DNA of 49,937 nt from JBGQDM01 sp041495845 (GTDB lineage: Bacteria > Acidobacteriota > Terriglobia > Terriglobales > Acidobacteriaceae), in NCBI GenBank assembly GCA_041495845.1, contig JBGQDM010000010.1, positions 1 through 49,937 on the forward strand, given 5' to 3'. Shown one piece after another: positions 16,486-25,026 of the stretch. The notes under the pieces are model-generated. The model saw only the letters and a list, made by a program, of their open reading frames with translations. It searched no databases and was not told the DNA's origin. Every line of letters starts with the position of its first letter. Positions within the stretch are counted from its first letter, which is position 1. The translations under genes and the position numbers were made by a program.

Positions 16486-17877
16486 TCAAGAGGGGCACAC
16501 CGCATCCGCCTCCACCACCACTGGAAGCTGCGCATTCTGCCACGCGTCAAACCCGCCCACGACATTCACCACGTTCCTGTATCCTGCTCGCTCCAGCAAG
16601 CTGCACGCGATCATGCTGCGATATCCGCCTTTACAGTGCACTGCTACCGGCTGTTTGGGATCGAGCGCCGGCATCTGCCGCCCAAAATCATCGAGCGGAT
16701 GCCAGCTCGCACCCTGCAGATGTCCGGTCTTCCATTCGCTTTCGCGCCGCACGTCGAGCACTGGCAAACTCGGTCGACGCACCTGCAATTCCTGGACGGT
16801 TACTTGCGCTGTCGTCGCTAGTTCCAACCCGGCAGACTTCCAGCCATCGATGCCGCCTTCGAGATATCCACCCTCGGCGTCAATCCCCACGCGCGCCAGC
16901 CGCAGGTGCGCTTCTTCGATCTTCTCCTGCGATTCCGCCACCAGCACCGGACGCGCCGCCAACCCGAGCACTGTTCCCGCCCACGAGGCAAACTGCCCGC
17001 CCAGACTGATGTTCACCGACCCCGGCACGTGGCCTGCCGCAAACTGGTCCATGGGCCGCACGTCGAGCACCAGCGCACCGTCTTTGACCAGGGCGTGGAG
17101 CCGTGCCGCCGGAATTGCCGACAGCGGGGGCAGCTTGTCCAACGCCGCCGCTCCTTGCCGGTTGATCTCCGCATCCTGCAGGAAATAGTCCGGACGCGCG
17201 GGCAGGTTCGCCGTCATCTGCCGCACAAACTCTTCGCGGTTCGGAATCTGCAGCGCGTAGTTGGTCAGGCGTTCCGTACCGATCGTCGAACTCCGCTCCG
17301 CCCGCATGTTGCGGCCACACAGCGAGCCCGCGCCATGCGCCGGAAACACCTGCGTCGCATCTGGCAGCTTCAGCAGCTTGCCATGCAGGCTGTCGTAGAG
17401 CAGCCCAGCCAACTGTGGCGGCGTGTGCGTTGGTGAAAGATCGGGCCGCCCCACATCCCCGATAAACAACGTGTCGCCCGTCATGACCGCCCAGGGCCGC
17501 GTCGCCTGCTCCGGGTCGGTTACCGTCAGGCAAATGCCTTCCGGTGTGTGCCCCGGCGTTTCCAGGACGCCAATTTCGGCCTCGCCAAACTTCAGCCGGA
17601 AACCATCACGCACCGCCACGTGCGCGAACTTCGCTCCGGCCGCGGCCCCAATGTAGATGGTCGCACCCGCCCGCTCCGCCAATTCTTTGTGCCCGGAAAC
17701 AAAATCCGCGTGCAGGTGGGTCTCGAAAATGTGGCGAATCGTGAGGCCGTGTTCGGAAGCCGCGGTCAAATAGATTTCCACGTCCCGTTGGGGATCGACC
17801 ACGACCGCTTCGCCGCCTGAACCCAGCAGGTACGACGCATGTGCCAGGCATCCGAGATAGAACTGTTCGAAGTACAT
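16486..17877 (-). CDS. CstB-like persulfide dioxygenase with two rhodanese domains
   Basis: A 463-aa cytoplasmic protein. ATG 17877 is chosen over a longer frame because GGAGGGA lies just upstream and the conserved domain starts here (MYFEQFYLGCLAHASYLL). Residues 1-240 are a metallo-beta-lactamase-fold, ETHE1-type persulfide dioxygenase with iron-site motifs THLHAD (H54, H56, D58), PGHT (H110) and TGDTLF (D135). Residues ~268-355 are a rhodanese domain without an active-site cysteine (VLVAESQE). Residues ~370-460 are an active rhodanese with C415 in VHCKGGYRS. The order dioxygenase, pseudo-rhodanese, rhodanese is that of CstB, which oxidises persulfides and makes thiosulfate for sulfide detoxification. 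C187 in GAGSLCG matches the place of an extra cysteine known in CstB. It is the last gene of the SYLF-tag operon. Confidence 0.92.
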   Translation of the reverse strand: MYFEQFYLGCLAHASYLLGSGGEAVVVDPQRDVEIYLTAASEHGLTIRHIFETHLHADFVSGHKELAERAGATIYIGAAAGAKFAHVAVRDGFRLKFGEAEIGVLETPGHTPEGICLTVTDPEQATRPWAVMTGDTLFIGDVGRPDLSPTHTPPQLAGLLYDSLHGKLLKLPDATQVFPAHGAGSLCGRNMRAERSSTIGTERLTNYALQIPNREEFVRQMTANLPARPDYFLQDAEINRQGAAALDKLPPLSAIPAARLHALVKDGALVLDVRPMDQFAAGHVPGSVNISLGGQFASWAGTVLGLAARPVLVAESQEKIEEAHLRLARVGIDAEGGYLEGGIDGWKSAGLELATTAQVTVQELQVRRPSLPVLDVRRESEWKTGHLQGASWHPLDDFGRQMPALDPKQPVAVHCKGGYRSMIACSLLERAGYRNVVNVVGGFDAWQNAQLPVVVEADAVCPS

Positions 17878-17900
17878 GGTTCCCTCCGCTCGGCAGCGCC

Positions 17901-18473
17901 TCATCGCCTCTGCACTGCGCCATACCGGAAACACTCCACTGCGTGATCATTGACCATGCCCACGGCTTGCATGAAGGCGTAGCAGATGGTCGAACCCACA
18001 AAGCGAAACCCGCGCTGCTGCAAGTCTTTGCTCAGCGCATCCGACTCGGGCGTCCGTGCCGGAACCTGCTTCAGCAATTTACGTGCATTTACCTTGGGTT
18101 GCCCATCCACAAACCGCCACGCATACTCGGCAAAGCTGCCAAACTCTTTCTGCACCCGCAAGAAGGCCCGTGCATTCTCCACCGCTGCCGCCACCTTCAG
18201 CCGGTTGCGCACAATTCCGGGATCACGCAACAACCGTTGCTGCTTCCGCTGGTCAAACCGCGCTACCTTGGCCGGATCAAAACCCGCAAAGGCGGCGCGG
18301 TAGTTCTCACGCTTCTTCAGGATGGTGTCCCAACTGAGCCCTGCTTGTGCGCCTTCGAGTATCAAGAATTCAAAGAGCGTGCCGTCATCGTGCTGCGGTA
18401 CGCCCCATTCTTCATCGTGGTAACGAATGGCCAAGTCATTCTTCGCCCACCCGCAGCGGATCTTCTCTGCCAT
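17901..18473 (-). CDS. tag: DNA-3-methyladenine glycosylase I
   Basis: A 190-aa DNA repair enzyme that removes 3-methyladenine from alkylated DNA. The zinc ligands expected for Tag are present: C7 in RCGW, H19 in YHDEEWG, and H177 and C181 in NDHAVEC. The catalytic region LEGAQAGLSWDTILKKRENYR is almost the E. coli sequence. The length is typical. It starts 4 bases after the stop of the SYLF gene and ends 23 bases before the start of the persulfide dioxygenase gene, all on the minus strand, so the three are probably one operon. An alkylation-repair enzyme next to a persulfide-detoxifying enzyme suggests a stress-related unit, but that link is inferred. Confidence 0.95.
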   Translation of the reverse strand: MAEKIRCGWAKNDLAIRYHDEEWGVPQHDDGTLFEFLILEGAQAGLSWDTILKKRENYRAAFAGFDPAKVARFDQRKQQRLLRDPGIVRNRLKVAAAVENARAFLRVQKEFGSFAEYAWRFVDGQPKVNARKLLKQVPARTPESDALSKDLQQRGFRFVGSTICYAFMQAVGMVNDHAVECFRYGAVQRR

Positions 18474-18477
18474 GGTT

Positions 18478-19188
18478 CTATTGCAGCGACTTGGGCTCGG
18501 ACAAGTTCTTGGGCGATTTCGAATTCAGCAACGACAGGAGTTGTGACGCTGCCGCCGGCGCGCCCACCTTCCCTAGCCGGATGATCTCCTTGGCCGACAC
18601 TTTACGCTTGTACAGCTTCTCGTTCGCGCGTCCATCGGAACGCAACGTCGATCCCTCCAGCGAAATGCCGGCAAACAAACCCTTGGATCGCGAGTAAGAG
18701 AGGATTTCTGCCTGCATGACTACGTCGGTTGCGCCGGTTGCGGTCCGTCCCTTGGGTCCAGCGGCAGCCGCTGCATCCGCGCCGAGCTTCACGCTGCTGG
18801 TCATGAGTGACTCTGCACCGCGCGGGTTGATCACCAGCAGCACGAAATCGGTCAACGTCCCCCCCAGCTGAAAGCCAATGTTCCCGCCTTCCAGCGCAAA
18901 CATGGCGGGCGCGCTCCAGCGTCCCGTGAAATGCGTGCCCGTCCGGCACGTCATCACTCCACGCCCGTAGCTCCCCCCAATGCCAATGGCAAACTTCTTC
19001 ACCGACGGCAGAACGATTACGCACTCTGCTTTGTCCAGCAGGTCTTTCGGAATGTCGTCGGGAATGTTGAGGATCTCCTTCAACACGGTGCCCGCCTCCT
19101 TGACCCGGTCGCTTTCCTTTTCGCTGTCTGCCGCCCAGGCCGGCAATGCCAGCGCCGCGCCCAGAAGCACCATCAGTAGCTTTCGCAT
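18478..19188 (-). CDS. Secreted SYLF (YSC84/DUF500) lipid-binding domain protein
   Basis: A 236-aa protein with a signal peptide (MRKLLMVLLGAALALPAWAA) and a GGGGAG-type ribosome binding site just before ATG 19188. The rest is a SYLF domain: VLKEILNIPDDIPKDLLDKAECVIVLP, then FAIGIGGSYGRGVMTCR, GGNIGFQLGGTLTDFVLLV, VKLGADAAAAAGPKGR, and ILSYSRSKGLFAGISLEGSTLR. These blocks define the family, which binds lipids in eukaryotes; in bacteria the proteins are exported and of unclear function. It is the first gene of a minus-strand operon with tag and the persulfide dioxygenase. Confidence 0.92.
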   Translation of the reverse strand: MRKLLMVLLGAALALPAWAADSEKESDRVKEAGTVLKEILNIPDDIPKDLLDKAECVIVLPSVKKFAIGIGGSYGRGVMTCRTGTHFTGRWSAPAMFALEGGNIGFQLGGTLTDFVLLVINPRGAESLMTSSVKLGADAAAAAGPKGRTATGATDVVMQAEILSYSRSKGLFAGISLEGSTLRSDGRANEKLYKRKVSAKEIIRLGKVGAPAAASQLLSLLNSKSPKNLSEPKSLQ

Positions 19189-19485
19189 GTTTTCTCCCCG
19201 CGAAGTGGCCTACAAAATCTGTACTCAGACTACCAGACTCGGCCTCAGGTTTTCCCTCGAGCCGGCGACCATCCCGCTCGTGCTCCCTGGCTCAGACCCA
19301 GATCAAAAACCAGCACTTAGCCTACCCCGAAGATTGTGCTCCTTTTGTAACTTGGCGGGTGGGTGGAGGCACCGATAGAGTCTCAGGAGTGCCGGATACG
19401 GTTGCGTTCGGCCCGCGGCGTGCATCTAAGGGTTCAGGGGTGCCATGTACCGTGCGCCACCGTGCAATTTCTGGATGGTTTGGGA
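19189..19485. other. Divergent intergenic region with a degenerate direct repeat
   Basis: 297 bases between the SYLF gene and the VWFA gene. Two related blocks lie about 50 bases apart: CAGGAGTGCCGGATAC (from 19385) and CAGGGGTGCCATGTAC (from 19434). They may be remnants of a dispersed repeat. No convincing promoter or hairpin was found, and the open frame upstream of 19486 does not look coding. Confidence 0.35.
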
Positions 19486-20457
19486 ATGAACTACGCGAAG
19501 TGGGGTCTTTTTGTCGCTGCACTTGCCGCTACTGCGGCTTCGGCCCAGTCTGCGCCGTATCTTGCCACTTCCAGCTCCGCCGCCACTCTCGCGGCTAGCG
19601 CCTCCGAAGACCAGCAGCCGCTGCTGACCATCAAGAAGCGTGTCGACGAAGTCAATCTGCTTTTCATTGCGACCGACAAGCACGGCCGCTTCGTCCGCAA
19701 CCTGGGCCAGGCTGATTTCAATATTCTGGACGACCACCAGCCACCTCAATCCATTCTCAACTTCCGCCGCGAAACCGATCTGCCGCTACTCGTCGGCCTG
19801 ATGGTGGACGTCAGCGGTTCCATCCGCAGCCGTTTTACCTTCGAGCAGGAATCCGCAGTGGCGTTTCTGCAGCGCACGCTGCGCCCCGGCTTTGATCAGG
19901 CCTTCGTCATCGGCTTCAACGGTCACACGCAGTTGATGCAGGACTTTACCGACAACCTCGGCGCGCTCTCCGCCGGAATCCATCACATGCGCGCCGGGGG
20001 TGGCACCGCCCTCTACGACGCCATCTATCATGCGTGCCGCGACAAGCTTCTCCAGACCAAGACCGATCATCCGGTACGCCGCGCGCTGATCATTCTTTCC
20101 GACGGAGAAGACAATCAGAGCGAGGTCTCTCGCGAAGCTGCCATTGAAATGGCACAGCGCGCCGAGGTGATCCTCTATACCATTTCCACCGACGACAGTT
20201 CCACGATGCAACGCGGCGACCACATGCTCACACAGTTGGCGGAAGCCACGGGTGGTCGCGCCTTCTTTCCGCTGAAAGCCAAAGACGTTACCCACTCCTT
20301 CGATTCTATCGAGGACGAACTGCGCAGCCAGTACGTGGTTTCCTACAAACCCGCGGCTTTTGACGCTGACGGTCGTTACCGCTCGATTGAAATCAGCACC
20401 CTGAAAAAGGACCTACACGTGCGCGCCCGCAAGGGCTACTTCGCTCCGCGCCAGTAG
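19486..20457 (+). CDS. Secreted VWFA-related protein (acidobacterial family), with MIDAS
   Basis: A 323-aa protein. ATG 19486 is chosen since it opens a signal peptide (MNYAKWGLFVAALAATAASAQSA); no strong ribosome binding site precedes it. After an N-terminal strand region (VDEVNLLFIATDKHGRFVRNL, with FNILDDHQPPQ typical of the family), residues ~98-290 form a von Willebrand A domain. Its metal-ion-dependent adhesion site is complete: D108, S110 and S112 in DVSGSI, T174 in GGGTALYDAI, and D206 in ILSDGEDN. The C-terminus LRSQYVVSYKP...VRARKGYFAPRQ is also characteristic. Such proteins are exported and bind ligands or partner proteins through Mg2+, but their role in Acidobacteria is unknown. 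It is convergent with the ABC operon. Confidence 0.9.
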   Translation: MNYAKWGLFVAALAATAASAQSAPYLATSSSAATLAASASEDQQPLLTIKKRVDEVNLLFIATDKHGRFVRNLGQADFNILDDHQPPQSILNFRRETDLPLLVGLMVDVSGSIRSRFTFEQESAVAFLQRTLRPGFDQAFVIGFNGHTQLMQDFTDNLGALSAGIHHMRAGGGTALYDAIYHACRDKLLQTKTDHPVRRALIILSDGEDNQSEVSREAAIEMAQRAEVILYTISTDDSSTMQRGDHMLTQLAEATGGRAFFPLKAKDVTHSFDSIEDELRSQYVVSYKPAAFDADGRYRSIEISTLKKDLHVRARKGYFAPRQ

Positions 20458-20485
20458 AGCTTCGCAGGTTTTGTAGGCGACGCCG

Positions 20486-20536
20486 CATTTGGAGAGCTAC
20501 GCTCCGCCTCAACGGCCAAGGGCGGCCGTTCCTACG
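20486..20536 (-). repeat. Double-hairpin intergenic repeat, family A, copy 1 (reverse orientation)
   Basis: Read on the minus strand it matches 26153-26202 closely. It holds AACGGCC and GGCCGTT arms around a 6-base loop (20511-20530) and a second, imperfect GGAG/CTCC hairpin (20491-20507). It lies between convergent genes and may act as a terminator for both. Confidence 0.75.
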
Positions 20537-20562
20537 TAATCCAACCGCGCGGTGCGCCCCGA

Positions 20563-21732
20563 TTACAGTTCGCGCAGTGCGGTGGATACGTTGGCACGGG
20601 CGGCGCGCACCGCCGGCGGCACCCCTCCGAGCAGTCCCATGAACAACGCAAACATCACACCGAATGCCAGCAATCCGGGCGTGATCTTGAAGGCGAACGC
20701 GAGATGGGAAAACGTTTGCCAGTTCATGGTGCCCGTGGTCAGGCCATTGAGTGGCAGCACTCCGACGGCGCCGATGACCCCGCCGATCAGCGCGATGCAC
20801 ACCGCTTCAAACACAAAGGACGTAATCACCGCGCCTGCTCCAAAGCCGAGGGCCCGCATGGTGGCAATCTCGCGGCCGCGTTCCGCCACCGCCGAGTACA
20901 TCGTATTCAGCGCACCGAAAATCGCACCGATGCCCATGACCGATGCCACCAGCGTGCCCAATACGGTGATCAGCGTAGTCAGCGCGCGCGATTGCTTTTC
21001 GTAGTAGTCGACCTCGCGCTCTGCTTGTACGTTGACGCGAGGATCGGCCGAGAGCGCGTCTTTGAATCCCGCCATCGCAGCCGGCGAAGTCAGGCGCACG
21101 GTGACGGACTGGTAGACATTTTTCGGGCGGCCGTACACCTCGGAGAGGATGTTGCTGTCCACCCACAGTTCGGAGTCAAATGCGCTTCCGCCCGCGTCAA
21201 ACACCCCCACCACCGTCCACGTGCCCCCGCCAAACTTGACCACGCTGCCCAGATCGAAACCGGCATACTCCTTGGCCACGTTGCGTCCGACGGTGAGCTC
21301 GTTGAGCCCGGGCTGGAAGAAACGCCCGGCCACGATCTTGATCTGATCGCGCACCTGCAAGGCGGCCGGCGAAACGCCGCGCACCTGCACATTCGCGTCC
21401 GTCCCGGTGGCTTTGAGGGGAAAAGCCGCGACCACAACCACTTCCTGACTCAGCAGCGGAGTGTTGGCGTTGCGATCGACGCCGGGAATGTCCTGCACAA
21501 TGCGCACCTGGTCCAGATGGACGATGCTGTCCATTTCCGAGGTCGCGCCGGCGCGCCTCACCAGCACATTGCGCGGCGAGCCCGAAGCCACCAGAGTCGC
21601 CCGAAACCCGCGCGCCAGCGACAATACTGCGACGAACACTCCGACCGTGCCGGCAATGCCCAGCACCGCCACCACGGTCGAGGCCCAGCGCACCCGCAGA
21701 CTGCGCAGGTTGTAGCTCAGAGGAATGGCCAT
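20563..21732 (-). CDS. MacB-like ABC transporter permease (FtsX family), first permease
   Basis: A 389-aa inner-membrane protein. ATG 21732 overlaps the TGA of the upstream permease by one base (TGATG), a sign of translational coupling. Topology: an N-terminal helix (~20-40, STVVAVLGIAGTVGVFVAVLSLA), a large periplasmic MacB-type domain (~45-265), and three C-terminal helices (~270-375), with the FtsX motif AVAERGREIATMRALGFG between the first two. It ends ARANVSTALREL, a common permease ending. With its partner it should form the membrane part of an efflux or lipoprotein-release pump powered by the ATPase encoded upstream. It is the last gene of the four-gene operon. Confidence 0.9.
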   Translation of the reverse strand: MAIPLSYNLRSLRVRWASTVVAVLGIAGTVGVFVAVLSLARGFRATLVASGSPRNVLVRRAGATSEMDSIVHLDQVRIVQDIPGVDRNANTPLLSQEVVVVAAFPLKATGTDANVQVRGVSPAALQVRDQIKIVAGRFFQPGLNELTVGRNVAKEYAGFDLGSVVKFGGGTWTVVGVFDAGGSAFDSELWVDSNILSEVYGRPKNVYQSVTVRLTSPAAMAGFKDALSADPRVNVQAEREVDYYEKQSRALTTLITVLGTLVASVMGIGAIFGALNTMYSAVAERGREIATMRALGFGAGAVITSFVFEAVCIALIGGVIGAVGVLPLNGLTTGTMNWQTFSHLAFAFKITPGLLAFGVMFALFMGLLGGVPPAVRAARANVSTALREL

Positions 21733-22871
21733 CACACTCTCCGCAACGCATCCACCACACGCAGCCGCATTGCTCCGGTGGCCGGCAGGATGGTGGACAG
21801 CAGTCCGATCAGCACCGTGAGGAATACTCCCAGCGCGATATCTCTGCCGGGCAGGTAGAAGAACGGCAGCAATCCGTGCGTGGGATCGCCACCCAGGGTG
21901 AACAGTTTCGCAAGCAACAGTCCAACGCCGCCGCCCAGCACGGCAATCAGAACACCTTCGGCGAATACCAGTCCCAGCACGAAGCGGTCGGTAAAGCCGA
22001 CTGCCTTCAGCACGGCCAACTCCCGAATCCGCTCTCGCACCGCCGTCGCCATGGTGTTGCCCGTCACCAGCAGCAAAGTAAAAAACACCACCGCGCCAAT
22101 GCTCATGATCAGCAGTTGAATATTTCCCATCTGTTTGATGAAGCCGGCCGCAAAGGCTTTCTCCGTGTCGGTCTTCGTCTCAAAGGGCGAGTTGGCAAAC
22201 TGGCTATCGATTGCCTTGGCAATCCGCACCGCACTGTCAGGGTTGTCCACCCGGATGGTGTACCAGCCCACCAGTCCTTTGCCCCAGACTCGACGCTCTT
22301 CCAGATAATCGCCATGGAACCAGAATTGGGTGAGGTCGTCTTGCGGCCGGCTGCCCTTGTAGATGCCGCGAATGTTGAACTCCCAATTTCCCATAAAGAT
22401 CGTGCCCTTGATGGGGACGCGATCGCCAATCTTCCATTTGAAGCGGTCGGCCAGGCCCTGTCCCACCACCGCGCCCTCGCGGTCTTCCGCAAAGGCTTTC
22501 CACTCTTCGGGAGGCAGCACGAATTCCGTGAACATTTGCCGGTAAGTGGGCACATCAATCGCAAACTGCGGAAAGAAATTGCGCTCGTCCTGATACACGC
22601 CGCCGAACCAGTTGGCATAGGTAGCGCCCGTAACCCCCGGCGTCTGCAGCAGCCGGTCGCGATAGGAAACAGGCAAGGGCTGGATGATCGAAGTCTTGTT
22701 TACCACCACCAGCCGGTCGGCGCCCGCCACCTCCACGCCCTGGCTGAACGCGCCTCGCACCACTGCCAAAATTCCAAACAAGAAAAACGCTACGGCAAAC
22801 GACCCCACCGTCAGCGTGGTCCGGATCTTCTTGCGAAACAAGTTGGAAGTGAGCAAGCGAAGATATTTCAC
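21732..22871 (-). CDS. MacB-like ABC transporter permease (FtsX family), second permease
   Basis: A 379-aa inner-membrane protein that starts MKYLRLLTSNLFRKKIRTTLT, the usual cytoplasmic N-terminus for this family. A first helix lies at ~20-40, a periplasmic domain at ~45-255, and three helices at ~256-370. The cytoplasmic loop AVRERIRELAVLKAVGFTDRFV is the coupling element that touches the ATPase. It ends MRLRVVDALRRV. Its start overlaps the ATPase stop by 4 bases and its own stop overlaps the next permease start by 1 base. The two permeases differ in sequence, so the pump is probably a heterodimer. Confidence 0.9.
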   Translation of the reverse strand: MKYLRLLTSNLFRKKIRTTLTVGSFAVAFFLFGILAVVRGAFSQGVEVAGADRLVVVNKTSIIQPLPVSYRDRLLQTPGVTGATYANWFGGVYQDERNFFPQFAIDVPTYRQMFTEFVLPPEEWKAFAEDREGAVVGQGLADRFKWKIGDRVPIKGTIFMGNWEFNIRGIYKGSRPQDDLTQFWFHGDYLEERRVWGKGLVGWYTIRVDNPDSAVRIAKAIDSQFANSPFETKTDTEKAFAAGFIKQMGNIQLLIMSIGAVVFFTLLLVTGNTMATAVRERIRELAVLKAVGFTDRFVLGLVFAEGVLIAVLGGGVGLLLAKLFTLGGDPTHGLLPFFYLPGRDIALGVFLTVLIGLLSTILPATGAMRLRVVDALRRV

Positions 22872-23590
22872 GACGCCGCCTCCACCAGGACGCCTTCGCG
22901 CAGCACGCCCTTGTCCAGGTGTAGCGTGACGTCGGCGCGGTCCGCCGCCAGCGGATCGTGGGTCACCATCAAAATCGTTTTCTTGAACTCTCGTGATAAC
23001 CGATGCAGCAAGTCGAGCACTTCATCCGCGCTCTTGCGGTCCAGATCGCCGGTAGGCTCGTCGCAAAGCAAGAACGTCGGGTCCGCTACAATCGCTCGCG
23101 CAATTCCTACCCGCTGCTCCTGTCCGCCGGAAAGCTCGTTCGGCCGGTGCTTCATTCGGTCCGTCAGGCCCACGATCGAGAGCGCGGTCTCCACGTGCTT
23201 GCGCCGCTCCGCGCTGGAGAGATTCGTCAGCAACAGCGGCAACTCCACATTCTCAAACGCGCTCAATACGGGGATCAGGTTGTACATCTGAAACACAAAG
23301 CCGACGTGCCGGGCGCGCCAACTCGTGAGCCTGGCGGCGGACATGCTCGTGATCTCGTCTCCTGCCACCGTGATGCTCCCGCGCGTGGGCACATCGAGTC
23401 CGCCCAGCAGATTCAGCAGCGTGGTCTTACCGGAACCGCTCGGCCCCATGAACGCCACAAAATCGCCGGTATCCACATCCAGATTCAGCCCGTCGAGCAC
23501 ATGAATCTCCTCGGCTGCGCGGGTGTACTTCTTGTCCAGATTGCGAATGGATACCAGGCTGTTCGTTCCTTTGCCGTCAACGCGAACCAT
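22868..23590 (-). CDS. ABC transporter ATP-binding protein (MacB/LolD type)
   Basis: A 240-aa cytoplasmic ATPase that powers the two permeases encoded after it. Motifs: Walker A GPSGSGKT (49-56), Q-loop VFQMYNLIP, signature LSGGQ (153-157), Walker B FLLCDEPTGDLD (from 173), and switch VTHD. The glutamate after LSGGQ replaces the more usual glutamine, which is seen in other members and is not expected to stop activity. The LIPVLSAFENVELPLL segment is typical of the LolD/MacB group. GGAGGAAAG precedes ATG 23590. The gene is 26 bases downstream of the adaptor gene. Confidence 0.95.
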   Translation of the reverse strand: MVRVDGKGTNSLVSIRNLDKKYTRAAEEIHVLDGLNLDVDTGDFVAFMGPSGSGKTTLLNLLGGLDVPTRGSITVAGDEITSMSAARLTSWRARHVGFVFQMYNLIPVLSAFENVELPLLLTNLSSAERRKHVETALSIVGLTDRMKHRPNELSGGQEQRVGIARAIVADPTFLLCDEPTGDLDRKSADEVLDLLHRLSREFKKTILMVTHDPLAADRADVTLHLDKGVLREGVLVEAAS

Positions 23591-23616
23591 ACACTTTCCT
23601 CCACTTGCGAAACCCG

Positions 23617-24855
23617 TTACTCCTTCACCGCAGCCGCGGCGCCGTCCCGCAGCCCGTCGAAGCCTTTTACCACCACGCGGTCGCCGGCGCTCAGCCCGGC
23701 CACAATTTCCTGGTCCGAGCCGCGCAAGCCGCCCAGTCCAACGGCCCGCCGCTCCACTCGCCCGTCGTGATAGCGGAACACAATTTTCTTGCCTTGCTCG
23801 TCGCGCACTGCCTCTGCGGGCACCAGCACAATACCGTTCTGCTGCTGTTTGGCCGGTTCGTCGCCCAGGAACGTGACCTTTACGCCCATGTCCGGCAGGA
23901 TGCGCGGATCAAGATGGTCAAAGCTGATGCGCACTTTCACCGTCGCCTTCTGCCGGTCCGCGGTGGGAATGACCGTACGCACCTTCGAGGGAATTTGCCA
24001 GTCTGGATACGCGTCCAGAATCGCCGTCACCGGCTGGGCTGTCTTCACGCGCGCGATGTAGGCCTCGGCCACGTCCACTTCCACTTCGAGCGAGGTCATG
24101 TCCACCAGGGTGGCGATCCCGGTGCGTGTAAACCCGCCGCCGGCGGAGATGGGCGAAACCATCTCTCCGCGCTGCGCATCCTTGGAAACCACGATGCCGG
24201 TAAACGGCGCACGCACAATGCAGTTGTCCAGATCTTGTTGCGCCATCTGAATCCGCGCATCGGCCGCCCGTACTTGCTCCTGGGTCAGCGCAATCCGCGC
24301 CCGCAAGCTGTCGGCGGCGGTTTGGTCGCGGTCGAGCGCCTCCTGACTCGCAACCCCGCCCTCGCGCAGACTTTTTGTCCGCACCAGTTGCCGGTCCGCA
24401 TTGGCCAGGTTCACCCTCAGGTCGGCCAGTTGCGCCGACGTGGCCCCCCGGTCGGCTCTGGCGGAAGTCATGCGCCTCTCTGCATCTGAGGAATCCAGCC
24501 GAGCCAGGATCTGGCCCTCCTGGACGTGCATGCCTTCGTCGGTCAACACTTGCTCGACGCGTGCCGTAATCTTGGCGGCCACTGTGGCCCGTCGCCGGGG
24601 TGTGACATAGCCGCTGGCATTGAGCAGCGCCGCCCGGCTCTCCGTAGCGGCGCGCACTGCCGCCACCTCCACCACCGGTGTCTGCTGCCGAAACGCGTAC
24701 AGGGCGCCGGAAATCAGCAGGGCCGCGCCCAGGATCACAAAGAACCAGCGCAGCCATCCCAGACGCCGGCCGCCGCGCGCCGAATCGGCAATGCGCAGAC
24801 CTCCCAGATCAGGCCGGGGGCTTGGACTGGAGGACGATGGAAAGGAAGAAGCCAT
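23617..24855 (-). CDS. Periplasmic adaptor (membrane fusion) protein of the ABC efflux system
   Basis: A 412-aa protein of the HlyD/MacA family. ATG 24855 is chosen since the following segment fits the family. A Ser/Pro-rich cytoplasmic tail (~1-35) is followed by one membrane helix (WFFVILGAALLISGALYAF, ~37-56). Then come a lipoyl half (VAAKITARVEQVLTDEGMHV), a long helical hairpin (~115-205: MTSARADRGATSAQLADL and QEQVRAADARIQMAQQDL), the second lipoyl half (VRAPFTGIVVSKDAQRGEMV), and beta-barrel and proximal domains. It links the inner-membrane pump to an outer-membrane channel such as TolC, which is not encoded here. First gene of the operon. What is exported is unknown. Confidence 0.92.
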   Translation of the reverse strand: MASSFPSSSSPSPRPDLGGLRIADSARGGRRLGWLRWFFVILGAALLISGALYAFRQQTPVVEVAAVRAATESRAALLNASGYVTPRRRATVAAKITARVEQVLTDEGMHVQEGQILARLDSSDAERRMTSARADRGATSAQLADLRVNLANADRQLVRTKSLREGGVASQEALDRDQTAADSLRARIALTQEQVRAADARIQMAQQDLDNCIVRAPFTGIVVSKDAQRGEMVSPISAGGGFTRTGIATLVDMTSLEVEVDVAEAYIARVKTAQPVTAILDAYPDWQIPSKVRTVIPTADRQKATVKVRISFDHLDPRILPDMGVKVTFLGDEPAKQQQNGIVLVPAEAVRDEQGKKIVFRYHDGRVERRAVGLGGLRGSDQEIVAGLSAGDRVVVKGFDGLRDGAAAAVKE

Positions 24856-25026
24856 AATGCCAAATCGAACGATCAACGCCGTTACAGGCAGCGAACGAAC
24901 CAACGCGCGAACCTCTAATTGTTACATGTACCTCGACTCGGAGCAAACCGGCCCGCATGGGGCAGGCCCTGCGCTCACGAATCGGTTTCGGTAGACTGAA
25001 GCTCACCCCAGTCCAGAGGAGACATC

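Noticed and set aside
19363..19485. N-terminal extension of the first VWFA protein
   Set aside because: The extension has no export signal, while ATG 19486 opens a clean signal peptide; the extension also spans a repeat-like block.
20704..21858. Plus-strand open frame opposite the ABC permeases
   Set aside because: His/Arg-rich translation without domains, antisense to clear permease genes.
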